Assembly: GCF_007097265.1 (NCBI RefSeq)
Contig: NZ_VJZP01000001.1
Location: 62,001 to 126,000 of the forward strand
Source of the DNA: Flavobacterium gawalongense
GTDB lineage: Bacteria; Bacteroidota; Bacteroidia; Flavobacteriales; Flavobacteriaceae
Length of the DNA stretch: 64,000 bases
Reading direction: 5' to 3'
Both the position numbers and the translations under genes were made by a program. The notes beneath the pieces were generated by a model that was given only the letters and a program-made list of their open reading frames with translations, had not been told where the DNA came from and did no database searches. Shown piece by piece: positions 27,303 to 35,297 of this stretch. Positions within the stretch are counted from its first letter, which is position 1. Every line of letters starts with the position of its first letter.

Positions 27303-27376
27303 AGCCGGCGGAGGGACTCGAACCCACGACCTGCTGATTACAAATCAGCTGCTCTAGCCAACTGAGCTACGCTGGC
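27303..27376 (-). tRNA. tRNA-Thr (anticodon TGT)
   Basis: The minus strand folds as a 74-nt tRNA: acceptor GCCAGCG/CGCCGGC, D-arm GCTCAGTTGGCTAGAGC, anticodon arm GCTGA-TTTGTAA-TCAGC with anticodon TGT reading ACA, and T-arm with GGTTCGAGTCC. CCA is not encoded. The acceptor stem has one A-C mismatch at position 4:69. Confidence 0.95.
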
Positions 27377-27454
27377 GACTCATTACGGGTGCAAATATAA
27401 GTCTGAATTTCTATTTTCCAAAATAAATTCAAACTTTTTTTGCGATTTTTTTTA

Positions 27455-27721
27455 CTACAATTCGTTGATTTTAGCAATCAATTGATTAGCAGTTTGTTCC
27501 AATTCAACATTGATTTGTTTGAAGTGTGCTTTTTTATCTTCTACCTTTTTAGCGTTTACTTTTGTGATTAAAGCGTCAAAAGCAGCAATAGCTTCGTCAA
27601 TTAAAGCATTAGTTTCTGTTGTTGGTTTTCCTGTTGTAGAAATTTCGAACAAGTAAACTGCTTCAATAATATCTCCTAAAACGTAGTTGATGTCTTTCTT
27701 TAAATTCTTAACGTTTGCCAT
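27455..27721 (-). CDS. small helical conserved hypothetical protein
   Basis: Soluble protein of 88 residues with no signal peptide or membrane segment. It is Ala/Lys/Glu-rich and probably all-helical (MANVKNLKKDINYVLGDIIE at the start, QTANQLIAKINEL at the end). I recall similar short proteins in other Flavobacteria but no function. It is followed by tRNA-Thr on the same strand. A perfect TACTTTTG -7 box is 39 bases upstream, so it has its own promoter. Confidence 0.7.
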   Translation of the reverse strand: MANVKNLKKDINYVLGDIIEAVYLFEISTTGKPTTETNALIDEAIAAFDALITKVNAKKVEDKKAHFKQINVELEQTANQLIAKINEL

Positions 27722-27759
27722 TTTTATTTTTTTAAAATTTGAATTTTAATTTGCGTCTG

Positions 27760-27767
27760 CAAAAGTA
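27760..27767 (-). promoter_or_regulatory. -7 box TACTTTTG for the small helical protein gene
   Basis: Perfect TAnnTTTG on the minus strand, 39 bases before the ATG at 27719-27721. The -33 TTG is not evident. Confidence 0.4.
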
Positions 27768-27789
27768 CACATAATCTTTCTATTACCGA

Positions 27790-28752
27790 CTATGAAATGT
27801 AAATTTCTAAAATTGAAGCTTTTCCATTGAGAATGAATGCATTCATTGCAGCAGGAATCAAAACGGTGTCCCCTTTTTTATATTCCAATTTTGAATTGCC
27901 ATATTCCATTTCAAATGTTCCTTCCACACACATATAAACTGTAAAAGTCTTTCCTGATTTAGAAACCGTAATTTCTCCATCTAACGGAATAAAATTGGTC
28001 GTAAAATAAGGACAATCCACAACTCTATTGGATTCGTTTGCGTTTTTAGTATATTCTTTTTTGGTTTCTACTTTATTATAGTTAATAGCGTCTAAAGCCA
28101 AATCGACATGCAATTCTCTTGTATTTCCTTGTGCATCTTCCCTGTCAAAGTCATAAAGGCGATAGGTAATATCAGAAGTTTGTTGAATCTCGGCAACAAC
28201 CAGTCCAGCACCAATAGCGTGAACCGTTCCTGTTTCCAAGAAGAAAACATCACCTGATTGTACTTGTACATCATCCAGAATAGAAAGTAAAGTTTTGTTT
28301 TTTAGATTTTCTAAATATTCGTTGGCATTCGATTTCTCTTTAAAACCAACAATTATTCGGGCATCATCATCAGCTTGCATGATGTACCACATTTCAGTTT
28401 TACCAAAAGAATTATGTCGTTTTTTGGCCAACTCATCATTAGGATGAACTTGTATGGATAAATCTTCACGAGCATCCAGGTATTTGAAAAGTAGTGGGAA
28501 TTGTTTGCCAAATCTGGCATGAACTGCTGTTCCTAAAATTTCGCTTGGACATTCATTAATCAGGGTAGTCAATGATTTTCCTTTCCATTCGCCATTGGCT
28601 ACAACACTCACATCGCCTTCTACGGTCGATAGCTCCCAGCTTTCGCCAGTTATTTTTGATGTAATCGGTTTATTAAGTACCGTTTTTAGTTTTTCGCCTC
28701 CCCAAATTCTTTCTTTCAGAATGGGTTCAAATTGTAATGGATAAAATTTCAT
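27790..28752 (-). CDS. manA: mannose-6-phosphate isomerase, class I
   Basis: Cupin-fold zinc enzyme of 320 residues that interconverts fructose-6-phosphate and mannose-6-phosphate, feeding GDP-mannose and surface polysaccharide synthesis. Motifs: ERIWGGEKL at the start, the zinc site QVHPND near residue 100, ETGTVHAIGAGLVVAEIQQ with the His and Glu metal ligands, and YRLYDFDR. The C-terminal second cupin half ends KKGDTVLIPAAMNAF. Length is typical of the short bacterial class. It is monocistronic. Confidence 0.93.
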   Translation of the reverse strand: MKFYPLQFEPILKERIWGGEKLKTVLNKPITSKITGESWELSTVEGDVSVVANGEWKGKSLTTLINECPSEILGTAVHARFGKQFPLLFKYLDAREDLSIQVHPNDELAKKRHNSFGKTEMWYIMQADDDARIIVGFKEKSNANEYLENLKNKTLLSILDDVQVQSGDVFFLETGTVHAIGAGLVVAEIQQTSDITYRLYDFDREDAQGNTRELHVDLALDAINYNKVETKKEYTKNANESNRVVDCPYFTTNFIPLDGEITVSKSGKTFTVYMCVEGTFEMEYGNSKLEYKKGDTVLIPAAMNAFILNGKASILEIYIS

Positions 28753-28906
28753 GTTACTTTTTTTATGTATTGCAAATTTGCATAATCTATATCATTTCCG
28801 CAAACCAGTCTTCCGTTCACTCTTAAAAAAAAATCTCGCTGTAAAGTGGGGATAAGATACAAATTAAGATAAAAACACAAAACGTATCTAATACGATTTT
28901 GTCACT

Positions 28907-29365
28907 CTATGATACTAATCTTTTAATGGTTTCAAGTGCTTTAGGCATGTGTTTAGTGGCAAACATGCTATCAAAAATCAATTGAATAATTCCGTTCTTA
29001 TCTGTTACATACGTTACACGTCCGGGAATTAATCCAAGCATTTGAGAGTGAACACCAAAAAGCTTTTTAATTTTTTTATCAGGGTCTGACAAAAGAAGAA
29101 AAGGCAGTTTATAGTGTTTAGTAAATTCTTGATGGGAAGCAACACTATCGCTGCTGACACCTATTATCTCGGCACCTAAATCCTTAAAATCTTCATATTG
29201 ATCTCTAAAACTGCAGGCTTGAGCGGTACAGCCTGGTGTATTGTCTTTTGGATAAAAATAAATAACAAGCGGTTTATGTCCAACTATGCTTTGACTGTCA
29301 AAATCATTGCCGTTGGTGTCTTTTGCTTTAAAATTTGGGATTTTATCTCCTACTTTTAGTCCCAT
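28907..29365 (-). CDS. bcp: thiol peroxidase / peroxiredoxin of the BCP family
   Basis: Cytoplasmic peroxiredoxin of 152 residues that reduces peroxides with thioredoxin. The peroxidatic Cys lies in PKDNTPGCTAQACSFRD, and a second Cys five residues later matches the atypical 2-Cys BCP type. GVSSDSVASHQEFTKHYKLP and RVTYVTDKNG are also family signatures. The ATG overlaps the queD stop by one base (TAATG at 29363-29367), showing translational coupling with the upstream gene. Confidence 0.93.
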   Translation of the reverse strand: MGLKVGDKIPNFKAKDTNGNDFDSQSIVGHKPLVIYFYPKDNTPGCTAQACSFRDQYEDFKDLGAEIIGVSSDSVASHQEFTKHYKLPFLLLSDPDKKIKKLFGVHSQMLGLIPGRVTYVTDKNGIIQLIFDSMFATKHMPKALETIKRLVS

Positions 29366-29775
29366 TATTCCCCTTTGTAGGTTACAAAATTTCGAGGCGT
29401 TTCATAAAGAACCACTTCCAATTCAAATTGTGGTTTGATTCTTTTTCTGATTCTATTCCAAATTACCACGACGATATTTTCGGCTGTTGGATTTAAATCC
29501 TGAAACTCCAGCACATCGAGATTAAGATTTTTATGATCGAATCGATCCTCAACTTCTTCTTTAATGATTTCGCTCAGGAATTTCACATCCATGACAAATC
29601 CGGTTTCAGGGTCAATTTCACCGGTTACACCAACGATCAATTCGTAGTTGTGGCCATGATAATTAGGATTGTTGCATTTGCCAAAAACAGCATCGTTTTG
29701 CTCGAAAGTCCAGTCTTTTCTATATAATCTATGTGCCGCATTAAAATGGGCTTTTCGTGAAATAGTAACTCTCAT
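29365..29775 (-). CDS. queD: 6-carboxy-5,6,7,8-tetrahydropterin synthase family protein (QueD/PTPS)
   Basis: Protein of 136 residues in the T-fold PTPS family, which makes 6-carboxytetrahydropterin from dihydroneopterin triphosphate on the queuosine pathway. The zinc-binding histidines are seen in FNAAHRLY and NYHGHNYELIV. CNNPNYHGHNY contains the catalytic Cys. The acidic FVMDVKFLSEII and FDHKNLN complete the family pattern. It is co-transcribed with bcp, overlapping by one base. No other queuosine genes are nearby. Confidence 0.9.
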   Translation of the reverse strand: MRVTISRKAHFNAAHRLYRKDWTFEQNDAVFGKCNNPNYHGHNYELIVGVTGEIDPETGFVMDVKFLSEIIKEEVEDRFDHKNLNLDVLEFQDLNPTAENIVVVIWNRIRKRIKPQFELEVVLYETPRNFVTYKGE

Positions 29776-29876
29776 GTTAATTTATGGTGTTAACCTTCAG
29801 CTGTTCTCAAGGGTGACAATTAGATTTTTAATTTACAATTTCAGATACTGCATTCTGAAATCTTATACCTGCAATC

Positions 29877-30404
29877 TTACACTTTATGTTCTTCAAGGAA
29901 ATGATAAAATTCATCGAAGATTATTTTGAACCAAACGGTATATCGTTCCGGATGAATTTCCATATCGATTTTTACATCCTCGATTTTCATCCATTTCCAG
30001 TCTTCAACTTCTTCCGTATTTATTTTTGGATTATCGTTATAATATCCTATCATAACATGATCGAGTTCGTGTTCGGTCAAGCCATTATCAAAAGGAGCTT
30101 TGTATATAAAATGGAAAAGCTCTTTAAGTTCCGTTTCAAAACCCATTTCTTCATACAATCTTCGGCTTCCCGCCTCAATATTAGATTCTCCTTCACGCTG
30201 ATGACTGCAACAGGTATTGGTCCACAATAAAGGGGAATGGTATTTTTGATGCGCCCGTTGTTGCAGCATAATTTCATTTGTACTGTTTAATATAAAAACG
30301 GAAAAAGCACGATGCAAAATGGCTTTTTCATGCGCTTCAAGCTTTGGCATCAACCCAATTTGCACATCATTTTCGTTAACTAATATTACGTTTTCTTCTT
30401 TCAT
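29877..30404 (-). CDS. idi: isopentenyl-diphosphate delta-isomerase, type I
   Basis: Nudix-fold enzyme of 175 residues that interconverts IPP and DMAPP for isoprenoid and quinone synthesis. The catalytic Cys is in NTCCSHQREGE. The Nudix-like helix is in AGSRRLYEEMGFE. The metal-binding Glu and His are in HELDHVMIGYY and EEVEDWKWM. The length is short but normal for the bacterial type I enzyme. It lies 101 bases upstream of queD on the same strand. A TATTTTTG -7 box (30422-30429, minus) lies 18 bases before the ATG. Confidence 0.93.
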   Translation of the reverse strand: MKEENVILVNENDVQIGLMPKLEAHEKAILHRAFSVFILNSTNEIMLQQRAHQKYHSPLLWTNTCCSHQREGESNIEAGSRRLYEEMGFETELKELFHFIYKAPFDNGLTEHELDHVMIGYYNDNPKINTEEVEDWKWMKIEDVKIDMEIHPERYTVWFKIIFDEFYHFLEEHKV

Positions 30405-30421
30405 AGGTGTTTTTAGCCTTA

Positions 30422-30429
30422 CAAAAATA
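30422..30429 (-). promoter_or_regulatory. -7 box TATTTTTG upstream of idi
   Basis: Perfect TAnnTTTG on the minus strand, 17 bases from the idi ATG. No convincing -33 element. Confidence 0.4.
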
Positions 30430-30565
30430 CAAAAAAGATAATTATCGAAGGGGGCTTTAACGTTCTGTTTCGATTTGTTGAAGCGAAATCATTTTGAAGA
30501 AAGCCAAATAAAATACAACCCCATCTATTTCTTTTGTATTTTTATAATCAAATATAAATACTGCA

Positions 30566-31027
30566 ATGCATACTATAAACATCCGAAAAGCACATCCTAA
30601 CGATTTAGAAAAACTCCTGGAATTCGAACAGGGGATTATTACTGCCGAACGTCCTTTTGACCCTACTTTAAAAGAGGAAAAAATCCATTATTACGACATT
30701 GAAAAAATGATTTCAGCATCTCATATTGAAGTATTGGTAGCCGAAATGGATTCGGAGATTATTGGTTCCGGATATGCGCGAATAGAGACCGCAAAACCGT
30801 ATTTGAATCATGAAACATATGGGTATTTAGGATTTATGTACACTGATCCGAATCACAGAGGAAAAGGAGTAAACGCCAGAATTATTGAAGCACTCAAGGA
30901 CTGGTGCCGTTCTCAATATATAGTTGAACTTCGACTGGATGTTTATAATGACAACAGTCCGGCAATTACAGCGTATGAAAAAGTGGGGTTCAAAAAGCAC
31001 TTGATAAACATGCGAATGGGTTTATAG
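30566..31027 (+). CDS. GNAT-family N-acetyltransferase
   Basis: Protein of 153 residues with the GNAT fold. The acetyl-CoA-binding motif A is visible in LGFMYTDPNHRGKGVNARII (R/Q-x-x-G-x-G/A). Motif B follows as LRLDVYNDNSPAITAYEKVGF. The N-terminal IRKAHPNDLEKLLEFEQ is the usual first strand and helix. The substrate is not predictable. It stands alone between divergent neighbours. Confidence 0.88.
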   Translation: MHTINIRKAHPNDLEKLLEFEQGIITAERPFDPTLKEEKIHYYDIEKMISASHIEVLVAEMDSEIIGSGYARIETAKPYLNHETYGYLGFMYTDPNHRGKGVNARIIEALKDWCRSQYIVELRLDVYNDNSPAITAYEKVGFKKHLINMRMGL

Positions 31028-31150
31028 CAATACGTTTTTTTTAATTACAAATCCAAGAACGATTTTTTTACGTAAATAACACTAGTTAAAACTTACTTAA
31101 ATCGCTATTAATTTGTAAAGTAGGCGACATTTTATGGTCCAAAAACACTT

Positions 31151-31158
31151 TACATTTG
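31151..31158 (+). promoter_or_regulatory. -7 box TACATTTG upstream of msrB
   Basis: Perfect TAnnTTTG about 130 bases before the msrB ATG. If used, the 5' leader would contain the ATGGCGAT hairpin element at 31176-31231. Confidence 0.4.
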
Positions 31159-31175
31159 TAGTATAAAAACAAAAT

Positions 31176-31231
31176 TATGAAATCACCATGATTCAAAAGC
31201 ACAATCAATAATGAAGAATGGCGATACCATA
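31176..31231. repeat. ATC(A)CCAT/ATGGCGAT hairpin element, copy 2
   Basis: ATGAAATCACCATGATTCAA ... GAAGAATGGCGATACCAT. It shares both flanks with 26334-26399 but has a different centre and one mismatch in the stem. A TTCGCTGTCGCTCGAGTCCT segment follows, similar to one near 6600. Confidence 0.7.
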
Positions 31232-31287
31232 TTGCTTCGCCTGTTCGCTGTCGCTCGAGTCCTATAAAGAACAAATAGTATCTACCT

Positions 31288-31848
31288 ATGAAAACAACAA
31301 CCCGTTTTTTAAGCGCATTATTTTTGCTCCCATTATTCATGTTTACTGCCTGTGGGCAAAATACAAACAACCAAAACAACACAAAAAAAACTTCTGGCAT
31401 GGAAAATCCGATCAACAAACCCGAAAACCCATATTACTCCAATACAGATACAGCAAAACTAAACCTTACGGATGCCGAATGGAAAAAAGTGCTGCCGGAA
31501 GATGTGTATGAAGTAATGCGACATGCTGACACCGAAAGACCATTTACAGGAAAATATTGGAACACGGATGAAAAAGGAACCTATTATTGTGCTGCTTGTG
31601 GAAATAAATTATTCCGTTCCGGAGCCAAATTTTCAAGCAGTTGCGGTTGGCCCAGTTTTTTTGAACAAGACAATAAAAACAGTGTTGTTTATAAAACTGA
31701 CAATTCACTTGGAATGGAAAGAATTGAAGCCCTTTGCGGCAGATGCGGTGGTCATTTAGGACATCTTTTTGATGATGGACCTGCGCCAACCGGAAAAAGA
31801 TATTGCATGAATTCTATAGCCCTTGACTTTATACCTGACACAAAATAA
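31288..31848 (+). CDS. msrB: peptide-methionine (R)-S-oxide reductase, lipoprotein form
   Basis: Enzyme of 186 residues that reduces methionine R-sulfoxide in oxidised proteins. The signal peptide ends in a lipobox (FTAC near residue 22), so it acts in the cell envelope. Zinc-binding CxxC pairs are seen in YYCAACGNKLF and CGRCGGHLGHLF. The catalytic Cys is in RYCMNSIALDF. SCGWPSFFEQ is also diagnostic. It is directly followed by msrA with one base between stop and start, forming an envelope protein-repair pair. Confidence 0.93.
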   Translation: MKTTTRFLSALFLLPLFMFTACGQNTNNQNNTKKTSGMENPINKPENPYYSNTDTAKLNLTDAEWKKVLPEDVYEVMRHADTERPFTGKYWNTDEKGTYYCAACGNKLFRSGAKFSSSCGWPSFFEQDNKNSVVYKTDNSLGMERIEALCGRCGGHLGHLFDDGPAPTGKRYCMNSIALDFIPDTK

Positions 31849-31849
31849 T

Positions 31850-32476
31850 ATGAAGAATTTATTTTTAATTGGTCTATTGACAACACTGAGTATGTTGGGA
31901 CAAAACAACACAACTGGCAAAGCCACAAAACAATCCAATCTCGAAACCATCACTTTAGCCGGGGGCTGTTACTGGTGCGTCGAAGCGGTTTATGAGAATC
32001 TAAACGGAGTAAAATCAGCGGTATCAGGATATGCAGGTGGTAAAATTGCGAATCCTACTTACGAGGATGTTTCCACCGGAAGATCGGGTTATGCCGAAGT
32101 GGTGCAAATCACGTATGATAAAACGGTAACGAATCTGGACGAAATTTTCAAAGTTTTCTTTACTGTTCACGACCCAACAACATTAAACCGTCAGGGTGCT
32201 GATACCGGAACACAATACCGTTCGTCCATTTTTTATAAAAATCAGGAACAAAAAGTAGCGGCGCAAGCAATTATCAATGCGTTGAAAAAAGCGAAAGTAT
32301 ATGACAGTCCCATAGTAACGACATTGGAACCGCTGACCAAGTTTTATAAAGCCGAAGCGTACCATCAGAATTATTATGCAAACAATAAAAATCAACCCTA
32401 TTGCCAAATGGTCATCCAACCCAAAATAGAAAAATTTGAAAAACTATTTAAAAACCGATTGAAAAAGAAAAAATAA
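31850..32476 (+). CDS. msrA: peptide-methionine (S)-S-oxide reductase, secreted form
   Basis: Enzyme of 208 residues that reduces methionine S-sulfoxide. I chose the ATG at 31850, one base after the msrB stop. It gives signal peptide MKNLFLIGLLTTLSMLGQ; the upstream in-frame ATG at 31823 lies inside msrB. The catalytic motif is GGCYWCVEAVYE. GYAGGKIANPTYEDVSTGRSGYAE (in two parts), HDPTTLNRQGADTGTQYRS and EAYHQNYY are typical. It covers the stereoisomer that MsrB does not. Confidence 0.94.
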   Translation: MKNLFLIGLLTTLSMLGQNNTTGKATKQSNLETITLAGGCYWCVEAVYENLNGVKSAVSGYAGGKIANPTYEDVSTGRSGYAEVVQITYDKTVTNLDEIFKVFFTVHDPTTLNRQGADTGTQYRSSIFYKNQEQKVAAQAIINALKKAKVYDSPIVTTLEPLTKFYKAEAYHQNYYANNKNQPYCQMVIQPKIEKFEKLFKNRLKKKK

Positions 32477-32488
32477 CAATTATAAAGT

Positions 32489-32524
32489 AACCGTCTCGTT
32501 TAATGTAATAAGACGGTTTGTTTT
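32489..32524 (+). terminator. Probable terminator after msrA
   Basis: An 8-bp stem AACCGTCT/AGACGGTT (32489-32496 with 32511-32518) followed by TGTTTT. Confidence 0.65.
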
Positions 32525-32555
32525 ACCTCCCTGTAAGAGAATCCATTACAATAAA

Positions 32556-32586
32556 TTGTTTTCTGGCACTGAAATTCATATATTTA
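32556..32586 (+). promoter_or_regulatory. Promoter of the SHOCT-domain gene
   Basis: -33 TTG at 32556-32558, 20-nt spacer, -7 TATATTTA at 32579-32586 (one mismatch to TAnnTTTG). Spacing fits the Bacteroidota primary-sigma consensus and gives a leader of about 24 nt. Confidence 0.6.
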
Positions 32587-32617
32587 CACTACATATCAAT
32601 CTCTTAAACACTATATT

Positions 32618-32830
32618 ATGCATAACGGACATCACTTTTGGGGAATGCATTTATTGTGGTGGATATTTTGGGTAATCCTGGTAATATGGATATTCGCAAC
32701 TCCTTATAACATTCCTGGTCAACGAACAAAAAACGACACCCCATTGGACATTCTAAAAAAAAGATTTGCCAAAGGAGAAATTACGAAAGAAGAATTCGAC
32801 GAAAAAAAGAAATTTCTTGATGAGAATTAA
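32618..32830 (+). CDS. SHOCT-domain small membrane protein
   Basis: Protein of 70 residues with one transmembrane helix at about 12-28 (LLWWIFWVILVIWIF). The C-terminal half is a SHOCT domain: LDILKKRFAKGEITKEEFDE with the conserved R-x-A-x-G-E-I-x-x-E-E-F pattern. SHOCT domains are short oligomerisation or targeting modules. The N-terminus has four His in the first ten residues. No partner is evident; it has its own promoter and terminator. Confidence 0.85.
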   Translation: MHNGHHFWGMHLLWWIFWVILVIWIFATPYNIPGQRTKNDTPLDILKKRFAKGEITKEEFDEKKKFLDEN

Positions 32831-32868
32831 ATAACAACCTTCACTTCATTAAACGCAATAAAGAAGTA

Positions 32869-32912
32869 TTAACCGTTCTATTTTAATTCTAGAATAAAAC
32901 GGTTAATAAATA
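32869..32912 (+). terminator. Inverted repeat/terminator after the SHOCT gene
   Basis: TTAACCGTT (32869-32877) pairs with AACGGTTAA, and the inner CTATTTT pairs with AATA(A)G-type sequence, giving a long imperfect hairpin ending near 32906. A T-rich stretch follows. It is about 15 bases before the CHAD gene ATG. Confidence 0.5.
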
Positions 32913-32922
32913 TTTTTAAAAG

Positions 32923-33705
32923 ATGAAAGCGCTTAAAAAATATTTAAAAAAACGAAAATGCACCATTAGCTTTCTTTTGGAAAAACAGCAACAATCCTAC
33001 ACACCCGATACTTTTCATGCACTCAGAGTAGAAATCAAAAAGCTTAATGCTTTATTTAATTTGGCAAATTATTATTCCAAAGGATTTAAGAAAAAAAAGA
33101 CTTTCAAACCCTTCAAACGTATTTTTCGTCAGGCAGGAAAAGTAAGAGAGCTTCAGGTGGAAGAATCCCTGCTTGAGGAATATTTTGCTTTCAATTTACT
33201 TCCGGAATACAAGGATCATTTAAAAAAGCTCCTAACCAGAGAACTAAAAGTTTTTTTCTTGATTACAAATAACGGTTTATCTCAAACTCTAAAAAAAAAG
33301 TATCGCAAAATTGTTCCTTTGCTTGCCAAAACAAGTAAAAAAAAGGCGAACCGTTATATGGATAAAAAAAGAACTAAAATTGAAAAATTGCTCCGTCAAA
33401 ATGCCTTAAAAAGCAAACAAATTCACCCACTTCGCAAGCGATTAAAAGAATATGAGTATAGCTATAAAAGTCTGAATTATGGCAAGCAAAACAAGCTGAC
33501 TAGAAGCAATCTTATTTTACCGGAACTACTTGGAGAATGGCACGATAACCAGATAATTATCAAACATTTGAAAAAAGTAATAGATTCCGGTGAAATCAAT
33601 CCAAATGAAAGCGCTCAACTTGAAAACATCAAAGCATCATTTACTTTCGAAAATGAATTGTTATTTCATAAAATAAATGCAACTTTACCCTGTAGTCGTT
33701 TATAG
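32923..33705 (+). CDS. CHAD-domain protein
   Basis: Soluble, very basic protein of 260 residues. It is all-helical with conserved His positions (DTFHALRVEIKKL near residue 30, and HPLRKRLKEYEYS), as in CHAD domains, which bind inorganic polyphosphate. RRLRE-like patterns near KVRELQVEESLL also fit. The high Lys content is consistent with polyphosphate binding. No ppk or other polyphosphate gene is adjacent. Confidence 0.85.
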   Translation: MKALKKYLKKRKCTISFLLEKQQQSYTPDTFHALRVEIKKLNALFNLANYYSKGFKKKKTFKPFKRIFRQAGKVRELQVEESLLEEYFAFNLLPEYKDHLKKLLTRELKVFFLITNNGLSQTLKKKYRKIVPLLAKTSKKKANRYMDKKRTKIEKLLRQNALKSKQIHPLRKRLKEYEYSYKSLNYGKQNKLTRSNLILPELLGEWHDNQIIIKHLKKVIDSGEINPNESAQLENIKASFTFENELLFHKINATLPCSRL

Positions 33706-33954
33706 AAACGGTTGAAATAATAGAATTAGTTGAGTCGATAAGAACCGAAACATGATTTTATATAGAAATAGCCAAAATTGATTATATTTCCTGTTTTTAT
33801 TAGTCAAATAATAATTAGAAACAATACAAATCTTTTGAATTTGAATTTATCAACTTTGCAAGCTTTTGAAATCAAAGTAATACTATCGAAATACAACAGC
33901 TTTTGTAACCTTTTCAAAGTATAAAAAATTATAGCTATAAAACTAAAATAGAAT

Positions 33955-34564
33955 ATGTACGGGTGAAAATAATTACAAAGAGTTATTCAATCACGCTCCG
34001 GCATTGTTATTAGTTTTAGATACTAATTTTACAATAATCGCAGTTACTGATGCTTTCTTGGAAGTCACGATGATGGAAAGAAAAAATGTTTTAGACAAGA
34101 ATATTTTTGATGTATTTCCTATTAACCCTGATGATATAAATCCCGATGGAGAAAAAAAGATACGCGCTTCTTTTAATAGTGTGATTAAAAATAAGCGAAC
34201 CGATACTCTACCGGTTCAAAAATACGATATTAAAAAACCGGTGGCCGATGGTGGTGGGTTTGAAGTTAGATATTGGAAAGTAAGTCACTCTCCCATATTA
34301 GATGCTGATAATAATGTAAAATATATCATCCAGCGTGGGGAAGATATCACCGAAAATCAAGAACTTATTTCCAACATTCAGGAATTAAAAAAAAATAATG
34401 AAAAGCTGACAGAATCCTGTGAATTTACTGAATCAATCATTGATACTATTCATGAAACCATGATTATACTCAATAAAGATTTATTACAACAAACTACACA
34501 ACAGTATTTTACAAAACAAATACGTAAAATAAATATATTCCTTTTACTATTTTTTGTAAATTAG
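33955..34564 (+). pseudogene. truncated PAS-domain sensor protein relic
   Basis: The frame ENNYKELFNHAPALLLVLD through QRGEDITENQ is a complete PAS domain of about 115 residues. It is followed by a coiled-coil helix and the first 20 residues of a second PAS (FTESIIDTIHETMIILNKDL). It then runs into unrelated sequence and stops at 34564. A histidine-kinase core is missing. The natural start seems to be the ATG at 33955 (MY), but GGG at 33961-33963 shifts the frame into TGA; with GG the reading would be MYGENNYKELF. The frame is otherwise open only from a TTG at 34004. Both ends are damaged. Confidence 0.7.
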
Positions 34565-34829
34565 TAGTCCCAAAAAAAAAGTTGCTTTTTGTGTTGACAA
34601 CACTGATAAAAACAAAAATAAAGAGCTAACGATTATTGAAAAGGCAAAACCCTGAAAGCCACAATTCAGCCTTTTTCAAATTGAGAAGCATTCCACTTGT
34701 TTATAAATTAAATTTCGCACGATTAACATAATTTTATTTGCATCATAAAAAACGTGACAAAATAGTATTAAAAAAATGGACAATGCGACCATTGCCCACT
34801 ATATGTTTAATCAATAAAAATGAAATAAA
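34565..34829. other. AT-rich gap after the PAS relic
   Basis: 265 bases without a recognisable gene. This is where the rest of the sensor protein would lie. No kinase motif is found in any frame I read. Confidence 0.5.
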
Positions 34830-35213
34830 ATGAAAACAATTAAAAAGATTTCGATGTCGTTGCTCGTTGGATTATTCCTGATGATGAGTACAGGTATGCA
34901 TGCACAAGACCCTATGAAAGCTGGTCCGAAAGTGTATAAAAAAATCCTCCTTGACAATGATAAAGTGAGGGTCATGTCGGCAGAATTTGCCCCAGGCGCA
35001 ACAATGCCATGGCATAGCCACCCTCATCACACCGTGTATGCTTTGACCGGTGGTAAAATTCAAATCACAGAAAAAGGCAAGCCGGCAACCACATCCAATA
35101 TCAAGGCAGGAGAAGTACTGTATTTCCCACCCGTAATGCACATGGCAAAAAACACAGGAACTACCACATTCAAGATTGTTGTGACAGAAATAAAACCTGC
35201 TCCGAAAAAATAA
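34830..35213 (+). CDS. secreted single-domain cupin protein
   Basis: Protein of 127 residues with signal peptide MKTIKKISMSLLVGLFLMMS ending at HAQ (about residue 25). The remainder is one cupin barrel: motif 1 is MPWHSHPHHTVYALTGG, with three clustered His and a missing Glu, and motif 2 is GEVLYFPPVMHMAKN. A metal site of His residues is likely. The substrate is unknown. It stands alone with a weak hairpin (about 35240-35262) downstream. Confidence 0.8.
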   Translation: MKTIKKISMSLLVGLFLMMSTGMHAQDPMKAGPKVYKKILLDNDKVRVMSAEFAPGATMPWHSHPHHTVYALTGGKIQITEKGKPATTSNIKAGEVLYFPPVMHMAKNTGTTTFKIVVTEIKPAPKK

Positions 35214-35297
35214 CAGATTTTATTTAAAAAATTATAATGAAGCAGCCTGTATCGGGCTGTTTCCTTTTTAAAAGCAATGGATTGATTGATAAAAAAA

